Below, piece after piece: positions 48,166 to 58,100 of a stretch of 64,000 bases of DNA. The DNA comes from Pseudonocardia sp. EC080619-01 (GTDB lineage: Bacteria; Actinomycetota; Actinomycetes; Mycobacteriales; Pseudonocardiaceae): assembly GCF_001420995.1 (NCBI RefSeq), contig NZ_CP012184.1:4448501-4512500 (forward strand), in the 5' to 3' direction. Position numbers and translations under genes: made by a program. A model generated the notes under the pieces. It ran no database searches. It had not been told where the DNA came from and saw nothing but the letters and a program-made list of their open reading frames with translations. Positions within the stretch are counted from its first letter, which is position 1. Each line of letters starts with the position of its first letter.

Positions 48166-49548
48166 TCACGCCGGGACGGAGCGGCGGACGTGTGCCGCGG
48201 CGGGGTGGTCCGCGAGCGCGTGGGCGTGACCCTCGCCGTAGAGGTGCTCGCGCAGGGTGGCGCCCTCCGGGCGCTCGGCGAGCATCCCGCGCCGGCGCAG
48301 CTCGGGCACCACGTGCTCGACGACGTCGGCGAAGGTCCCCGGGGTGGTGGCGTAGGCGAGGTTGAACCCGTCGACGTCGGCGACGTCGACCCAGCGGGCC
48401 ATCTCGTCGGCGACCGTCTCCGGCCCGCCGACGACGACCGCGCCCATCCCGCCGATGCCGATGTGCTCGGCGATGTCGCGCGGGGTCCACTCCCGGTCCG
48501 GGTCGGCGGTGGTGAACTGCTCGACGGCGCTGCGCAGCGCCTCGGTCTCGGCGTAGCGCAGCGGCTCGTCCGGGTCCATCGTCGACAGGTCCAGGCCGGA
48601 CCAGCCGCCGTAGAGGGTGAGCGCCCCCTCCAGCGAGACGTACCGGCGCAGGTCCTCGTACTTCTCCTGCGCCTCGGCGTCGGTGGCGCCGGTGACGACC
48701 GTGAGCAGCGAGAAGTACTTCAGCGACCGCGGGTCCCGGCCGAGCTCGGCGGCGGTGCGGCGGGTCGCGGCGATCCGCGGCGCCAGGGTCTCCGGGGTGG
48801 CCGCGGTGACGAAGACGCCCTCGGCGTGCCGGGCGGCGAAGGCGCTGCCGCGCGGTGAGGCGCCGGCCTGGAAGATCGTCGGCGTGCGCTGCGGCGACGG
48901 CTCGGTCAGGCCGATCCCGGGGACGTCGAAGAACTCGCCGTGGTGGCCGATCGGGTGGACCTTGTCCGGGTCGGTGTAGATCCCGTTCTCCCGGTCGAGC
49001 CGCACGGCGTCGGCGTCCCAGGACGCCTCCCACAGCTGGTAGACGACGTCCATGAACTCGTCGGCGACGTCGTAGCGGCGGTCGTGCGGGACCTGCACCT
49101 CCAGCCCGAGGTTGCGTGCCGCCGAGTCCAGGTACGACGTGACGACGTTCCAGGCGACCCGACCGCGGGTGTAGTGGTCGAGCGTGGCGAGGCGGCGGGC
49201 GAACGCGTACGGCTTCTCGTAGGTCAGCGACACGGTGATGCCGAACCCGAGCCGCTCGGTGACCGCGGCCATCGCGGAGACGGCCAGTGTCGGGTCGCCG
49301 ACCGGGACCTGGATGCCGTCGCGGATCGCCGGTTCCGGCCCGCCGCGGTAGACGTCGTAGAGCCCGAGGACGTCGGCGACGAACAGGCTGGTGAACCCGC
49401 CGCGCTCCAGCAGCTGCGCGAGGTCGGTCCAGTAGGTCAGGTCGTGGAACCGGTGCGACTCGTCGTCGGGGTGGCGCCACAGGCCGGGGGACTGGTGCCC
49501 GGCGCAGGTCATGTCGAACGCGTTCAGGTGGATCCGGCGGGTGGTCAC
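48166..49548 (-). CDS. LLM-class FMN-dependent monooxygenase (NtaA/SnaA/DszA family)
   Basis: 460 residues from a GTG with GGAGCGCCC before it. Bacterial luciferase-like TIM barrel: RRIHLNAFDMTCAGHQSPGLWRHP start, GLYDVYRGGPEPAIRDGIQVPVGDPTLAVSAMAA, YEKPYAFARRLATLDHYTRGRVAWNVVTSY, and QAGASPRGSAFAARHAEGVFV are the family's conserved runs. Members (DszA, SnaA, NtaA) oxidise sulfones, pristinamycin or nitrilotriacetate with FMNH2 supplied by a reductase, which is not encoded nearby. Placed 91 bp after the cysteine leader stop; expected to release sulfur from organic sulfur compounds. Confidence 0.85.
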   Translation of the reverse strand: MTTRRIHLNAFDMTCAGHQSPGLWRHPDDESHRFHDLTYWTDLAQLLERGGFTSLFVADVLGLYDVYRGGPEPAIRDGIQVPVGDPTLAVSAMAAVTERLGFGITVSLTYEKPYAFARRLATLDHYTRGRVAWNVVTSYLDSAARNLGLEVQVPHDRRYDVADEFMDVVYQLWEASWDADAVRLDRENGIYTDPDKVHPIGHHGEFFDVPGIGLTEPSPQRTPTIFQAGASPRGSAFAARHAEGVFVTAATPETLAPRIAATRRTAAELGRDPRSLKYFSLLTVVTGATDAEAQEKYEDLRRYVSLEGALTLYGGWSGLDLSTMDPDEPLRYAETEALRSAVEQFTTADPDREWTPRDIAEHIGIGGMGAVVVGGPETVADEMARWVDVADVDGFNLAYATTPGTFADVVEHVVPELRRRGMLAERPEGATLREHLYGEGHAHALADHPAAAHVRRSVPA

Positions 49549-49572
49549 GGGCGCTCCGGGGCTCGGCGTGCG

Positions 49573-49615
49573 ACCGCCGCGCGGCCGCGGACCGGGACGG
49601 TCCGGCGCGGGCGGT
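49573..49615 (-). terminator. Attenuator-like stem between leader peptide and monooxygenase
   Basis: Outer stem (49573-49582 with 49605-49615, one bulge) encloses inner hairpin CGGACCG-GGA-CGGTCCG (49588-49594 and 49598-49604). Position downstream of the leader stop suits attenuation of the operon; no T-run is seen. Confidence 0.5.
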
Positions 49616-49639
49616 GGTGCGGGTACGGGGTGCGGGTCC

Positions 49640-49735
49640 TCAGGGGGCCGGACAGCCGGCGGACCCGGTGCGGCACAGGTCGACGTGCCGCCGGGACACG
49701 AGCAGCGGCGACGTCGGTCCGCGCCTGGTGCCCAT
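49640..49735 (-). CDS. Cysteine-rich upstream leader peptide (attenuator uORF)
   Basis: 31 residues from an ATG with GGAGGG six bases upstream. The middle is LLVSRRHVDLCR, followed by two further small residues and a second Cys before the CPAP end. This matches the widespread actinobacterial leader peptides whose Cys codons control sulfur-assimilation operons by ribosome stalling when cysteine is low. The next gene starts 91 bp after its stop, with a stem-loop between. It is too short for most gene finders. The role in cysteine attenuation is known for the family; here it is inferred from sequence and position. Confidence 0.85.
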   Translation of the reverse strand: MGTRRGPTSPLLVSRRHVDLCRTGSAGCPAP

Positions 49736-49765
49736 CGTGTCCCTCCGTGATCGCCGGTCGGGGCC

Positions 49766-49771
49766 AGGGTA
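49766..49771 (-). promoter_or_regulatory. -10 box of the sulfur operon
   Basis: Minus-strand TACCCT about 30 bases before the leader ATG, giving a short untranslated leader with a ribosome site. Confidence 0.5.
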
Positions 49772-49850
49772 GGCGAGGACGCCCGCCGCGTGCCGTGAGC
49801 CGTGCCTCAGCCGGCCGCCGACCCGCCGGTCCGCCCGCGCCGGACGGGGC

Positions 49851-49856
49851 TACCCT
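49851..49856 (+). promoter_or_regulatory. TACCCT -10 box of the radical-SAM gene
   Basis: Eight bases before the GTG at 49865; no ribosome site. Confidence 0.5.
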
Positions 49857-49864
49857 GGTGCAGC

Positions 49865-51865
49865 GTGGCACCCACCTCCGTCTTCCCTGTCCTGGAGTCG
49901 ATCCTGCCCCGCGTCTCCAAGCCGGTGCAGTACGTCGGCGGTGAGGGGAACTCGCAGATCAAGCCGTGGGAGTCCGCGACCGTCCGCTGGGCCCTGCTGT
50001 ACCCCGACGCCTACGAGGTCGGGCTGCCCAACCAGGGCGTGCAGATCCTCTACGAGGTCCTCAACGAGCGCACGGACGCCCTCGCCGAACGCTGCTACTC
50101 GGTCTGGCCCGACCTCGAGGAGCTGATGCGCTCCACCGGCGTCCCGGCCTTCACCGTCGACGCCCACCACCCGGTCGGCGCGTTCGACGTGCTCGGCGTG
50201 TCGTTCTCCACCGAGCTCGGCTACACGAACCTGCTCACCACCCTCGACCTCGCCGGCGTCCCGCTGCACGCGACGGACCGCGACGAGAGCCACCCGGTCG
50301 TCGTCGCGGGCGGGCACGCGGCGTTCAACCCGGAGCCGGTCGCCGACTTCGTCGACGTCGCCGCCCTCGGTGACGGCGAGGAGGTCGTCGGCGACATCAC
50401 CGACGTCGTGAAGGGCTGGAAGGACGAGGGCCGCCCCGGCGGCCGGCACGAGCTGCTGGTCCGGCTCGCCGGCACCCCCGGCTGCTACGTCCCCTCGCTC
50501 TACGACGTGACCTACGGCGACGACGGCGCGATCACCGCCGTCGCCCCCGCCGAGGACCGGGTCCCCGCGACCGTCCAGAAGCGGACGACGGTCGAGCTGG
50601 ACGAGTGGCCCTACCCGAAGAAGCCGCTGGTCCCGCTGGCCGAGACGGTGCACGAGCGGGCGTCGGTGGAGATCTTCCGCGGCTGCACCCGCGGCTGCCG
50701 GTTCTGCCAGGCCGGGATGATCACCCGTCCGGTGCGGGAGCGGTCGCTGCAGGGCATCGGCGAGATGGTCGACGCCGCCGTCCGGTCGTCCGGGTTCGAC
50801 GAGGTCGGCCTGCTGTCGCTGTCGAGCGCCGACCACTCCGAGATCGCCGAGGTCACCAAGGGGCTCGCCGACCGCTACGAGGGCACCAACACCTCGCTGT
50901 CGCTGCCGAGCACCCGGGTCGACGCGTTCAACATCGACCTCGCCAACGAGATCTCCCGCAACGGGCGCCGCTCCGGGCTGACGTTCGCCCCGGAGGGCGG
51001 TTCCGAGCGGATCCGCCGCGTGATCAACAAGATGGTGTCCGAGGACGACCTCATCCGGACCTGCGCGGAGGCGTTCTCGCAGGGCTGGCGGCAGGTGAAG
51101 CTCTACTTCATGTGCGGCCTCCCGACCGAGACCGACGAGGACGTCCTGGAGATCGCCGGGATGGCCTACCGGGTGATCCAGGCGGGCCGGAAGGCGTCCG
51201 GCCGCAACGACGTCCGCTGCACCATCTCGATCGGCGGGTTCGTGCCGAAGCCGCACACCCCGTTCCAGTGGGCCTCGCAGTGCCACCCGGAGGTCGTCGA
51301 CTCCCGGCTGCGCAAGCTGCGCGAGGCCGTGAACGCCGACCGCAAGATCGGCCGCAACATCGGCATGCGGTACCACGACGGCGAGCCCTCGCTGATCGAG
51401 GGACTGCTCGCCCGCGGCGACCGCCGGGTCGGCGCCGTGATCGAGCGGGTCTGGCGCGACGGCGGCCGGTTCGACGGCTGGTCCGAGCACTTCTCCTACA
51501 CCCGCTGGGTCGACTCCGCCGCCGCGGTACTGGAGCCGATGGGCGTCGACCTCGACTGGTTCACCACCCGCGAGCGGTACGAGGACGAGATCCTCCCGTG
51601 GGACCACCTCGACTCCGGTCTGGAGAAGGACTGGCTGTGGGAGGACTGGCAGGAGGCGCTGTCCGGGCGCGAGCAGGACGACTGCCGCTGGACCCCGTGC
51701 TTCGACTGCGGCGTCTGCCCCTCCACCGGCACCGACATCGAGGTCGGCCCCAGCGGCACCACGCTGCTGCCGCTCACGGTGGTCAACCCGACGGCGTCCG
51801 GTGCCGGGTCGCTCCCGGCACGACCGGCGGACGCGACGGGGCAGGAGCCGGGGTCGGGTGGCTGA
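49865..51865 (+). CDS. B12-binding radical-SAM protein (TIGR03960 family)
   Basis: 666 residues. N-terminal part 1-230 recalls a B12-binding-like domain (SVWPDLEELM, FDVLGVSFSTELGYTNLLTTLDLAGVPLHA). The radical-SAM cluster is Cys274, Cys278 and Cys281 (RGCTRGCRFCQAGMITRP). SSADHSEI and GGFVPKPHTPFQW are usual. A C-terminal Cys set (CFDCGVCPSTG) may bind another cluster. The family often precedes a DUF2344 (TIGR03936) gene and rne; the DUF2344 gene here lies 2.3 kb downstream, beyond three inserted genes. Role unknown; perhaps RNA or tRNA modification. A GNAT gene overlaps its stop. Confidence 0.9.
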   Translation: MAPTSVFPVLESILPRVSKPVQYVGGEGNSQIKPWESATVRWALLYPDAYEVGLPNQGVQILYEVLNERTDALAERCYSVWPDLEELMRSTGVPAFTVDAHHPVGAFDVLGVSFSTELGYTNLLTTLDLAGVPLHATDRDESHPVVVAGGHAAFNPEPVADFVDVAALGDGEEVVGDITDVVKGWKDEGRPGGRHELLVRLAGTPGCYVPSLYDVTYGDDGAITAVAPAEDRVPATVQKRTTVELDEWPYPKKPLVPLAETVHERASVEIFRGCTRGCRFCQAGMITRPVRERSLQGIGEMVDAAVRSSGFDEVGLLSLSSADHSEIAEVTKGLADRYEGTNTSLSLPSTRVDAFNIDLANEISRNGRRSGLTFAPEGGSERIRRVINKMVSEDDLIRTCAEAFSQGWRQVKLYFMCGLPTETDEDVLEIAGMAYRVIQAGRKASGRNDVRCTISIGGFVPKPHTPFQWASQCHPEVVDSRLRKLREAVNADRKIGRNIGMRYHDGEPSLIEGLLARGDRRVGAVIERVWRDGGRFDGWSEHFSYTRWVDSAAAVLEPMGVDLDWFTTRERYEDEILPWDHLDSGLEKDWLWEDWQEALSGREQDDCRWTPCFDCGVCPSTGTDIEVGPSGTTLLPLTVVNPTASGAGSLPARPADATGQEPGSGG

Positions 51866-52406
51866 GAACGGACTGTCCTCGATCCCCGATCCCGCCGTCG
51901 ACGACGCCACCGGCGGGTCCTGGGAGCACGGCGGCCGTCGGCTGCGGGTGCGCGTCGCCGACGAGCGCGACGTCGCCGCGCTGGCCCGGCTGCGCCGCCA
52001 GTGGATGGAGGAGCGCGCGGGCCGCGCGGTCGGCGACCCGTCGTTCGACGAGGCGTTCGCCGCCTGGTGGCGGGTGGAGCAGCCACGCCGGGCGTTCTGG
52101 ATCGCCGAGGCCGGCAGCGACCGCGCCGGCTGGACGCCGGTCGGCTCGATCAACGCGCTGGAGACGGTGCAGATGCCCCGTCCCGGCGGGCGCGGCGCCC
52201 GCACCGGGCAGGTCGGGAACGCGTTCGTACTGGCGGCCTTCGCCGAGGCCGGGGTGCCGCGGGTGCTGCTGTCGGCGGTCGTCGCGCACGCCAGGGCCCG
52301 CGGGTACCGGCGGCTGATGCTCGCCCCCACCGCGGGCAGCGCCGCCTTCTACCGGCGGGCCGGGTTCCTGCCCGCCGGTGACGCGCTGCTCGTGCTGGAG
52401 CCGTAG
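51858..52406 (+). CDS. GNAT-family N-acetyltransferase
   Basis: 182 residues, GTG overlapping the radical-SAM stop by eight bases. The GNAT core includes RVRVADERDVAALARLRRQWMEERAG, the acetyl-CoA site GNAFVLAAFAEAGVPRVLLSAVVAHARARGYRRLMLAPTAGSAAFYRRAGFLP. The motif-A loop is not the usual RxxGxG/A. Substrate unknown. Its 3' end overlaps that of the convergent BTAD gene by 58 bp, which suggests one of the two ends is recent. Confidence 0.75.
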   Translation: MAENGLSSIPDPAVDDATGGSWEHGGRRLRVRVADERDVAALARLRRQWMEERAGRAVGDPSFDEAFAAWWRVEQPRRAFWIAEAGSDRAGWTPVGSINALETVQMPRPGGRGARTGQVGNAFVLAAFAEAGVPRVLLSAVVAHARARGYRRLMLAPTAGSAAFYRRAGFLPAGDALLVLEP

Positions 52407-53170
52407 CGGGCGGCCGGTGGGTGGCTCCCGGCCGTCGTCGCCGGGGCGTGGTCCGCGGTGACCGCGCAGCGGGCGTCGCGCGGGTGCAGCTCGATCGGGC
52501 AGCACACGTCGGTGTCGGCGACCAGCGTCGCGCAGGCCCGGCGCAGCGTCTCCGCCGCGCCCCCCGGGTCGCCGAGCCGGGCCCGGGCCGCGGCCACGCC
52601 GCGGGTGGTGAGCGGGACCCGGCGGGCGTCGTCGAGGGCATCGGCGAGGGTGAGCGCGTCGGCCAGCACCTCCTCGGCGACCCGGACCAGCTCCCGGACC
52701 GCCCCACGTCCGGCGGGTGCGCACGGCAGGTCCCGGCGGGCCTGCTGCATCCGCAGCCCGGAGCGGGCCAGCTCGAGCCGCCTGCCGTGCAGCCAGGCCG
52801 CGTACTCCGGGACGTCGGGTTCGGCGCCCTCCAGCAGCGGCAGCGTCGCCTCCACCACCGGCCACCGGTCCGGCGGGCGACCGGCGAGGACGTCCAGCAC
52901 GTCCACCGCGACGCCGTCGGCGGGCTCGGCCCGCAGCGGGTCGCCGCCGATCCGTACCGCGCCGCCGGTGGCCCGCCGGGCCCGGCTGAGCGTCCAGCGC
53001 AGCGCCGCCGCGGGATCGTCGGTGTCCGGGAAGAGCAGCTCGACCGCCCGGCACCGCGGCACCGGGCCGGTCGAGCACAGCAGCAGGGCGAGCAGCGCCC
53101 AGGGCTTGCGGCCCCGGACGGCCGGCACACCCGAGGCCCGGGGCGGGCCGAGCAGCCGGACGACGGTCAT
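52349..53170 (-). CDS. SARP/BTAD-type transcriptional regulator fragment-like protein
   Basis: 273 residues from an ATG with AGGAG eight bases upstream. N-terminal OmpR/PhoB-like winged helix (about 1-95: VRLLGPPRASGVPAVRGRKPWALLALLLCS, AVELLFPDTDDPAAALRWTLSRARRAT) followed by BTAD-like helices (LVRVAEEVLADALTLADALDDARRVPLTTRGVAAARARLGDPGGAAETL). Cys-containing end (VCCPIELHPRDARCAV). The size equals minimal SARP regulators, without AAA or TPR domains. It overlaps the GNAT gene's end in opposite sense. Divergence from or activation of neighbours is unknown. Confidence 0.7.
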   Translation of the reverse strand: MTVVRLLGPPRASGVPAVRGRKPWALLALLLCSTGPVPRCRAVELLFPDTDDPAAALRWTLSRARRATGGAVRIGGDPLRAEPADGVAVDVLDVLAGRPPDRWPVVEATLPLLEGAEPDVPEYAAWLHGRRLELARSGLRMQQARRDLPCAPAGRGAVRELVRVAEEVLADALTLADALDDARRVPLTTRGVAAARARLGDPGGAAETLRRACATLVADTDVCCPIELHPRDARCAVTADHAPATTAGSHPPAARYGSSTSSASPAGRNPARR

Positions 53171-53258
53171 CGTCGCGCTCCTGGGACACGCCGGTGGAGG
53201 ACGTCCAGGATGGCAGCACGAGCACCTCGTACGGCGCCCGCCGTTCGGCCGCCGGGCC

Positions 53259-54074
53259 TCAGGTCCGCACGGCCGTGACCACCAGGTACTCGGCGTCCCA
53301 GTGGTCGCCGGTCCGGGTGCGCTCCAGATGGTCGAGGAACGCCCCGTCGAGCTCCGCGGTCCGGTCCGCGTCCCCGGCGAGCCCGGCGTAGGCGGCGATC
53401 ACGGGTCCGTAGTTGCGCTTCCACCAGGCCCGGAACTCCTCGGGTGAGTCGGTCACCGCCAGCCGCGCGATGCCGGTCGAGGCCTGCACGTCCCGGACGC
53501 CGTCGCCGAGCAGGCCGCGCACGTGCGCCTCGTCGCCCCAGCGCGGGCCGGGCGTGGCACCGGGCGGCGGGGCCGGTACGAACGGCCGCAGGGTCGTGAA
53601 CATCCCGCCGATGAACCCGGTCGGGGTCCAGTTCAGCAGGCCGATCCGCCCGCCGGGCCGGCAGACCCGCAGCAGCTCGGCGGCGGCCCGCTCGTGGAAC
53701 GGGGCGAACATCACGCCCACGCAGGAGAGCACGACGTCGAACATCGCGTCCTCGAAGGGGAGGGCGTGCGCGTCGGCCTCGACCCACTCCAGCCCGATCC
53801 CGCGGGCGTCGGCGATCCGCGCGCCCTCGGCCAGCAGCTCGGGGGTGAGGTCGGACGCGACCACCTCGGCACCGGCCAGCGCGGCCGGGATCGCCGCGTT
53901 GCCGGTGCCCGCGGCGATGTCGAGCACCTGCTCGCCGGGGCCGACGCCGGTGGCCTCGACCAGGACGGTCCCGAGCCCGGGGATGAGGTCGGCGGCGACC
54001 GTGCCGTAGTCGCCCGAGCTCCACACGGAGCGGTGCTTCGCGCCGATCGCGGACAGGTCCGGGGTGGCGGTCAT
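53259..54074 (-). CDS. Class I SAM-dependent methyltransferase
   Basis: 271 residues. SAM motif I EQVLDIAAGTGNAAIPAALAGAEVVASDLTPELL, motif II FDVVLSCVGVMFAPFHE, motif III LLRVCRPGGRIGLLNWTPTGFIG. Probably a small-molecule methylase (ubiE/bioC-like); substrate not readable. It and the BTAD gene lie on the minus strand between two radical-SAM-linked genes, an arrangement that looks inserted. Confidence 0.87.
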   Translation of the reverse strand: MTATPDLSAIGAKHRSVWSSGDYGTVAADLIPGLGTVLVEATGVGPGEQVLDIAAGTGNAAIPAALAGAEVVASDLTPELLAEGARIADARGIGLEWVEADAHALPFEDAMFDVVLSCVGVMFAPFHERAAAELLRVCRPGGRIGLLNWTPTGFIGGMFTTLRPFVPAPPPGATPGPRWGDEAHVRGLLGDGVRDVQASTGIARLAVTDSPEEFRAWWKRNYGPVIAAYAGLAGDADRTAELDGAFLDHLERTRTGDHWDAEYLVVTAVRT

Positions 54075-54177
54075 GGAGGTCTCCTCGCTCTCGGCGGCAG
54101 CGTCGGTGCTGATGCGGACTGCTGATGCGGGCGAGGTTCCGCGCGAGGCGTGTGCCGGACCGTGTGCGCGCCCCTCC

Positions 54178-54183
54178 TAGACT
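54178..54183 (+). promoter_or_regulatory. TAGACT -10 box of the DUF2344 gene
   Basis: Seven bases before the ATG at 54191; leaderless pattern. Confidence 0.55.
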
Positions 54184-54190
54184 CCGGGGC

Positions 54191-54997
54191 ATGGCACGTG
54201 TGAAGGCGGGAGCGGCGGCGAACCCGGCACCACCGACGGTGCAGCGGGTGCGGCTGCGCTTCGCCAAGCGCGGCCGGCTGCGCTTCCTGTCCCACCGTGA
54301 CGTGGCCCGCAGCTTCGAGCGTGCGGTGCGCCGGGCCGGCGTCCCGGTGTCGCACTCGCACGGGTTCAGCCCGCACCCGCGGCTGTCCTGGGTCGGTGCC
54401 GCGCCGACCGGCGCGGCCAGCGAGGCCGAGTACGTCGAGATGGGCCTCACCCGCGAGCTCGATCCGGCGGTGGTGTGCGAGGCGATGGACCGCGCGCTCC
54501 CGGACGGTCTCGACGTCCTGGAGGCCGTCGTCGCCGAGCCGCCGGCGCTCGCCGAGCGGATCGACGCCGGCCGGTGGCGCCTGGAGGTGCGGGGCGTGCC
54601 GCACGCCGACGTCGAGGCGGCCGTCGCGACGCTCCTGGAGCGGGAGTCGGTGGTGGTGATCCGTGTCACTCCGTCGGGCCGCAAGGAGATCGACGTGCGT
54701 GCCGCACTGGTCTCGCTGTCGGTCGATCCCCAGGTGAGTGACGACGTCCCGGACCCGGCGGCGGGTTCCCCGGGTCCGGCTACCGGCTGTGCGATACTGA
54801 CGGCGGTCGTTCGGCAGACGACACCGACCGTTCGACCCGACGACGTACTGGGTGCGCTCGGTGTTGTCGCAGACCTGGCGCCACCGGTACCGGTGACGGC
54901 CACCCGATTGGCGCAGGGTCTGCTCGACGACGGGGGCGACCTGGTGGACCCGCTCGGTGCGGTACCGGCGACCCGGGGCCGACCGGTCGGATCCTGA
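54191..54997 (+). CDS. TIGR03936-family radical-SAM-associated protein (DUF2344)
   Basis: 268 residues. The core is QRVRLRFAKRGRLRFLSHRDVARSFERAVRRAGVPVSHSHGFSPHPRLSW, LPDGLDVLEAVV, and C-terminal VTPSGRKEIDVRAALVSLSV. This domain is encoded next to or fused with the TIGR03960 radical-SAM protein in other bacteria and often lies directly upstream of rne, as here. Probable partner of the radical-SAM protein encoded at 49,865. No function is known. Confidence 0.85.
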   Translation: MARVKAGAAANPAPPTVQRVRLRFAKRGRLRFLSHRDVARSFERAVRRAGVPVSHSHGFSPHPRLSWVGAAPTGAASEAEYVEMGLTRELDPAVVCEAMDRALPDGLDVLEAVVAEPPALAERIDAGRWRLEVRGVPHADVEAAVATLLERESVVVIRVTPSGRKEIDVRAALVSLSVDPQVSDDVPDPAAGSPGPATGCAILTAVVRQTTPTVRPDDVLGALGVVADLAPPVPVTATRLAQGLLDDGGDLVDPLGAVPATRGRPVGS

Positions 54998-55170
54998 TCC
55001 GGACGGCACTCACGCCGCCGGCGGCGCCGTCGAGGCAGGACCCCCGGAGATCCGGGACAGCGACACCAGATGTGCCGCACCGCGCAACCCGCGCGAGCTG
55101 CGGAACGAGTACGCGCAAGGTCCCTGCGCGGCCGCCTCCCGAACGAGGCGCCCGGGGGCGAAGGAGCTGA

Positions 55171-58100
55171 ATGTCCGTGAACGACGCGCCCGCCGGTGGT
55201 ACCGGCGGGCCCTCCGGTGAGCCCGTCCCGACCCCGGACCTGCCGGAGAAGATGCGGGTGCACGCACTGGCCAAGCTGCTCGGCCGGGCCAGCAAGGACG
55301 TCCTCGGAGCGCTGACGACGCTCGGCCACGAGGTCCGCAGCGTCCAGTCCAACATCACCCGCGCGACGGCCGAGCAGGTCCTCGCGGCACTGGCCCCGGT
55401 GGCCGGGGAGGGTGACACCGAGCCGTCGGCCGCCGAGCCGTCCCCCACCGAGCCGTCCCTGGCTGAGTCGTCCGCCGCCGAGCCTTCCGTCGCCGAGCCG
55501 GTCGAGCCGGCCGCCGCGGACCTCGGGCAGGACGCCCCGGCGCCCGAGCGGACCGGGCGGCGGACCGGCCCGCGGGCGGCCGCACACAACCCGTTCGGAC
55601 CGGCCGACTCCGGGCCGGCCGCGACCCGGGCCTCCGCACCCGCGGAGCCGGCCGCCTTCGCGCCCGCCTTCGCCGCCCCGATGTTCCAGGCCCCGACCGC
55701 GCCGGCCGCCCCCGCGGCGCCGCCCGCGTCCGCGCCGGCCGGCACGGAGGACGGCGAGGGCACCGGTGGCGCCAGGAAGGGCCGCAAGGGCCGGAAGAAG
55801 CAGCGCGACGCCGAGGCCGTGGCCGAGGACGAGCAGGCCACCACCCCGGCGGGCGACACCGCCGCCGAGGACTCCGCCGACCCCGCCGACTCCGACGCCG
55901 ACTCCGGTGGGACGGACTCCGCCGATGCCGACGCCGACCGATCCGAGGACGACGCCGACGGCGACGCCCGCCGGCGCCGCCGTCGTGGCCGTCGTGGCCG
56001 TGGCCGGGGCAAGGGCGGCGACGAGCAGGGCGAGAACGACCAGGACGCCGACGACACCGACTCCGACTCCGACGCCGGGTCCGGTGAGGGCTCCGGTGAG
56101 GAGACCCCGGCCGGGTCGGGGGACTCCGGTGACGGCGACGGGGACGAGCAGTCGTCGGGCGGCTCCCGCCGCCGGCGCCGCCGCCGTCGCAAGGGCGGGT
56201 CCGACGTCGAGGACCGCTCCGAGGACGACCCGCCGAACACCGTCACCAAGGTCCGTGAGGCCCGCTCCGACTCCGGCTCGTCGTCCTCCGACGACCAGGT
56301 GCAGGGCGTGCGTGGCTCGACCCGGCTCGAGGCGAAGCGCCAGCGCCGCCGCGACGGCCGGGACGCCGGCCGCCGCCGCCCGCCGATCCTGTCCGAGTCC
56401 GAGTTCCTGGCCCGCCGGGAGTCCGTCGACCGGCAGATGGTGATCCGCCAGCTGGCCGACCGCACCGAGATCGGCGTGCTGGAGGACTCGGTCCTCGTCG
56501 AGCACTTCATCACCGGTGGCGGTTCCGGCTCCTCCATGGTGGGCAACATCTACCTCGGCCGGGTGCAGAACGTGCTGCCGTCGATGGAGGCGGCCTTCGT
56601 CGACATCGGGCGCGGCCGCAACGCCGTGCTCTACGCCGGTGAGGTCAACTGGGACGCCGCCGGTCTCAACGGCAAGGCCCGCAAGATCGAGCAGGCGCTG
56701 TCGTCCGGCGACCAGGTGCTGGTGCAGGTCACCAAGGACCCGGTCGGGCACAAGGGAGCCCGGCTGACCACGCAGATCTCGCTGGCCGGCCGGTTCCTGG
56801 TCTACGTGCCCTCCGGCGGTGCCGCGGGCATCTCCCGCAAGCTGCCCGACACCGAGCGCAAGCGGCTCAAGGAGATGCTGAAGGAGATCGTCCCGTCCGA
56901 GGCCGGGGTGATCATCCGGACGGCGTCCGAGGGCGTCTCGCACGACGCCCTGGAGCGTGACGTCCGCCGGCTGCAGGCGCAGTGGGAGGTCGTCAAGGAG
57001 AAGTCCGAGAAGACCGGCCCCGGCGCACCGAAGGCCCCGACGCTCCTCTACGAGGAGCCGGACATGCTGGTCAAGGTCGTCCGGGACCAGTTCAACGAGG
57101 ACTTCTCGAAGCTGATCGTGTCCGGGGCGGACGCCTGGGACACCGTCTCGGGCTACGTCGAGCACGTGGCCTCCGAGCTGACCGAGCGGATGCACCGGCA
57201 CACCGGCCCGTCCGACGTCTTCACCGAGTACCGGATCGACGAGCAGCTGCTCAAGGCGCTGGACCGGAAGGTCTGGCTGCCGTCGGGCGGCACGCTGGTG
57301 ATCGACCGGACCGAGGCGATGACCGTCGTCGACGTCAACACCGGCAAGTTCACCGGCTCCGGCGGCAACCTCGAGGAGACCGTCACCCGGAACAACCTGG
57401 AGGCGGCCGAGGAGGTCGTCCGCCAGCTCCGGCTCCGCGACATCGGCGGGATCATCGTCGTCGACTTCATCGACATGGTGCTGGAGGCGAACCGCGACCT
57501 CGTGCTGCGCCGCCTCACCGAGTGCCTGGCCCGCGACCGCACCCGGCACCAGGTGGCCGAGGTGACCTCGCTCGGCCTGGTGCAGATGACCCGCAAGCGG
57601 GTCGGCGGGGGGCTGCTGGAGCACTTCTCGACGCCGTGCGAGCACTGCCGTGGCCGTGGCGTGGTGATCTCCACCGATCCGGCGGAGCAGCACCAGCACC
57701 AGCACAACGGGAACGGCAACGGCAACGGCCGGGGCGGCAACGACAACGGCAACAACGGCGGCGGCAACGGTGACGGCGGTGGCCGTCGGCGGCGTCGTCG
57801 CGGCGGCGGGGACTCCGGCAACGGGGCCCCGTCCGGCCAGTCGAACGGCTCCGACCAGGGCTCGGACGGCAACGGCTCGGACCGCAACGGCTCGGACCGC
57901 AACGGTGCCGACCACGGTTCCGACCGGAACGGCAACGGCTCGGCCGAGCGCTCCGTGGACACCACCACCGCCGTGGCCGGCGTGGCCGCGGTCGCCGCGG
58001 CCGCACAGGGCGGCGAGGGCGCGTCGGCCGGCACCACGGTCCCCGACACCCCGGAGTCCGGCACCGAGCCGGCACGGTCCACGCCGACCGGGTCCGCGCC

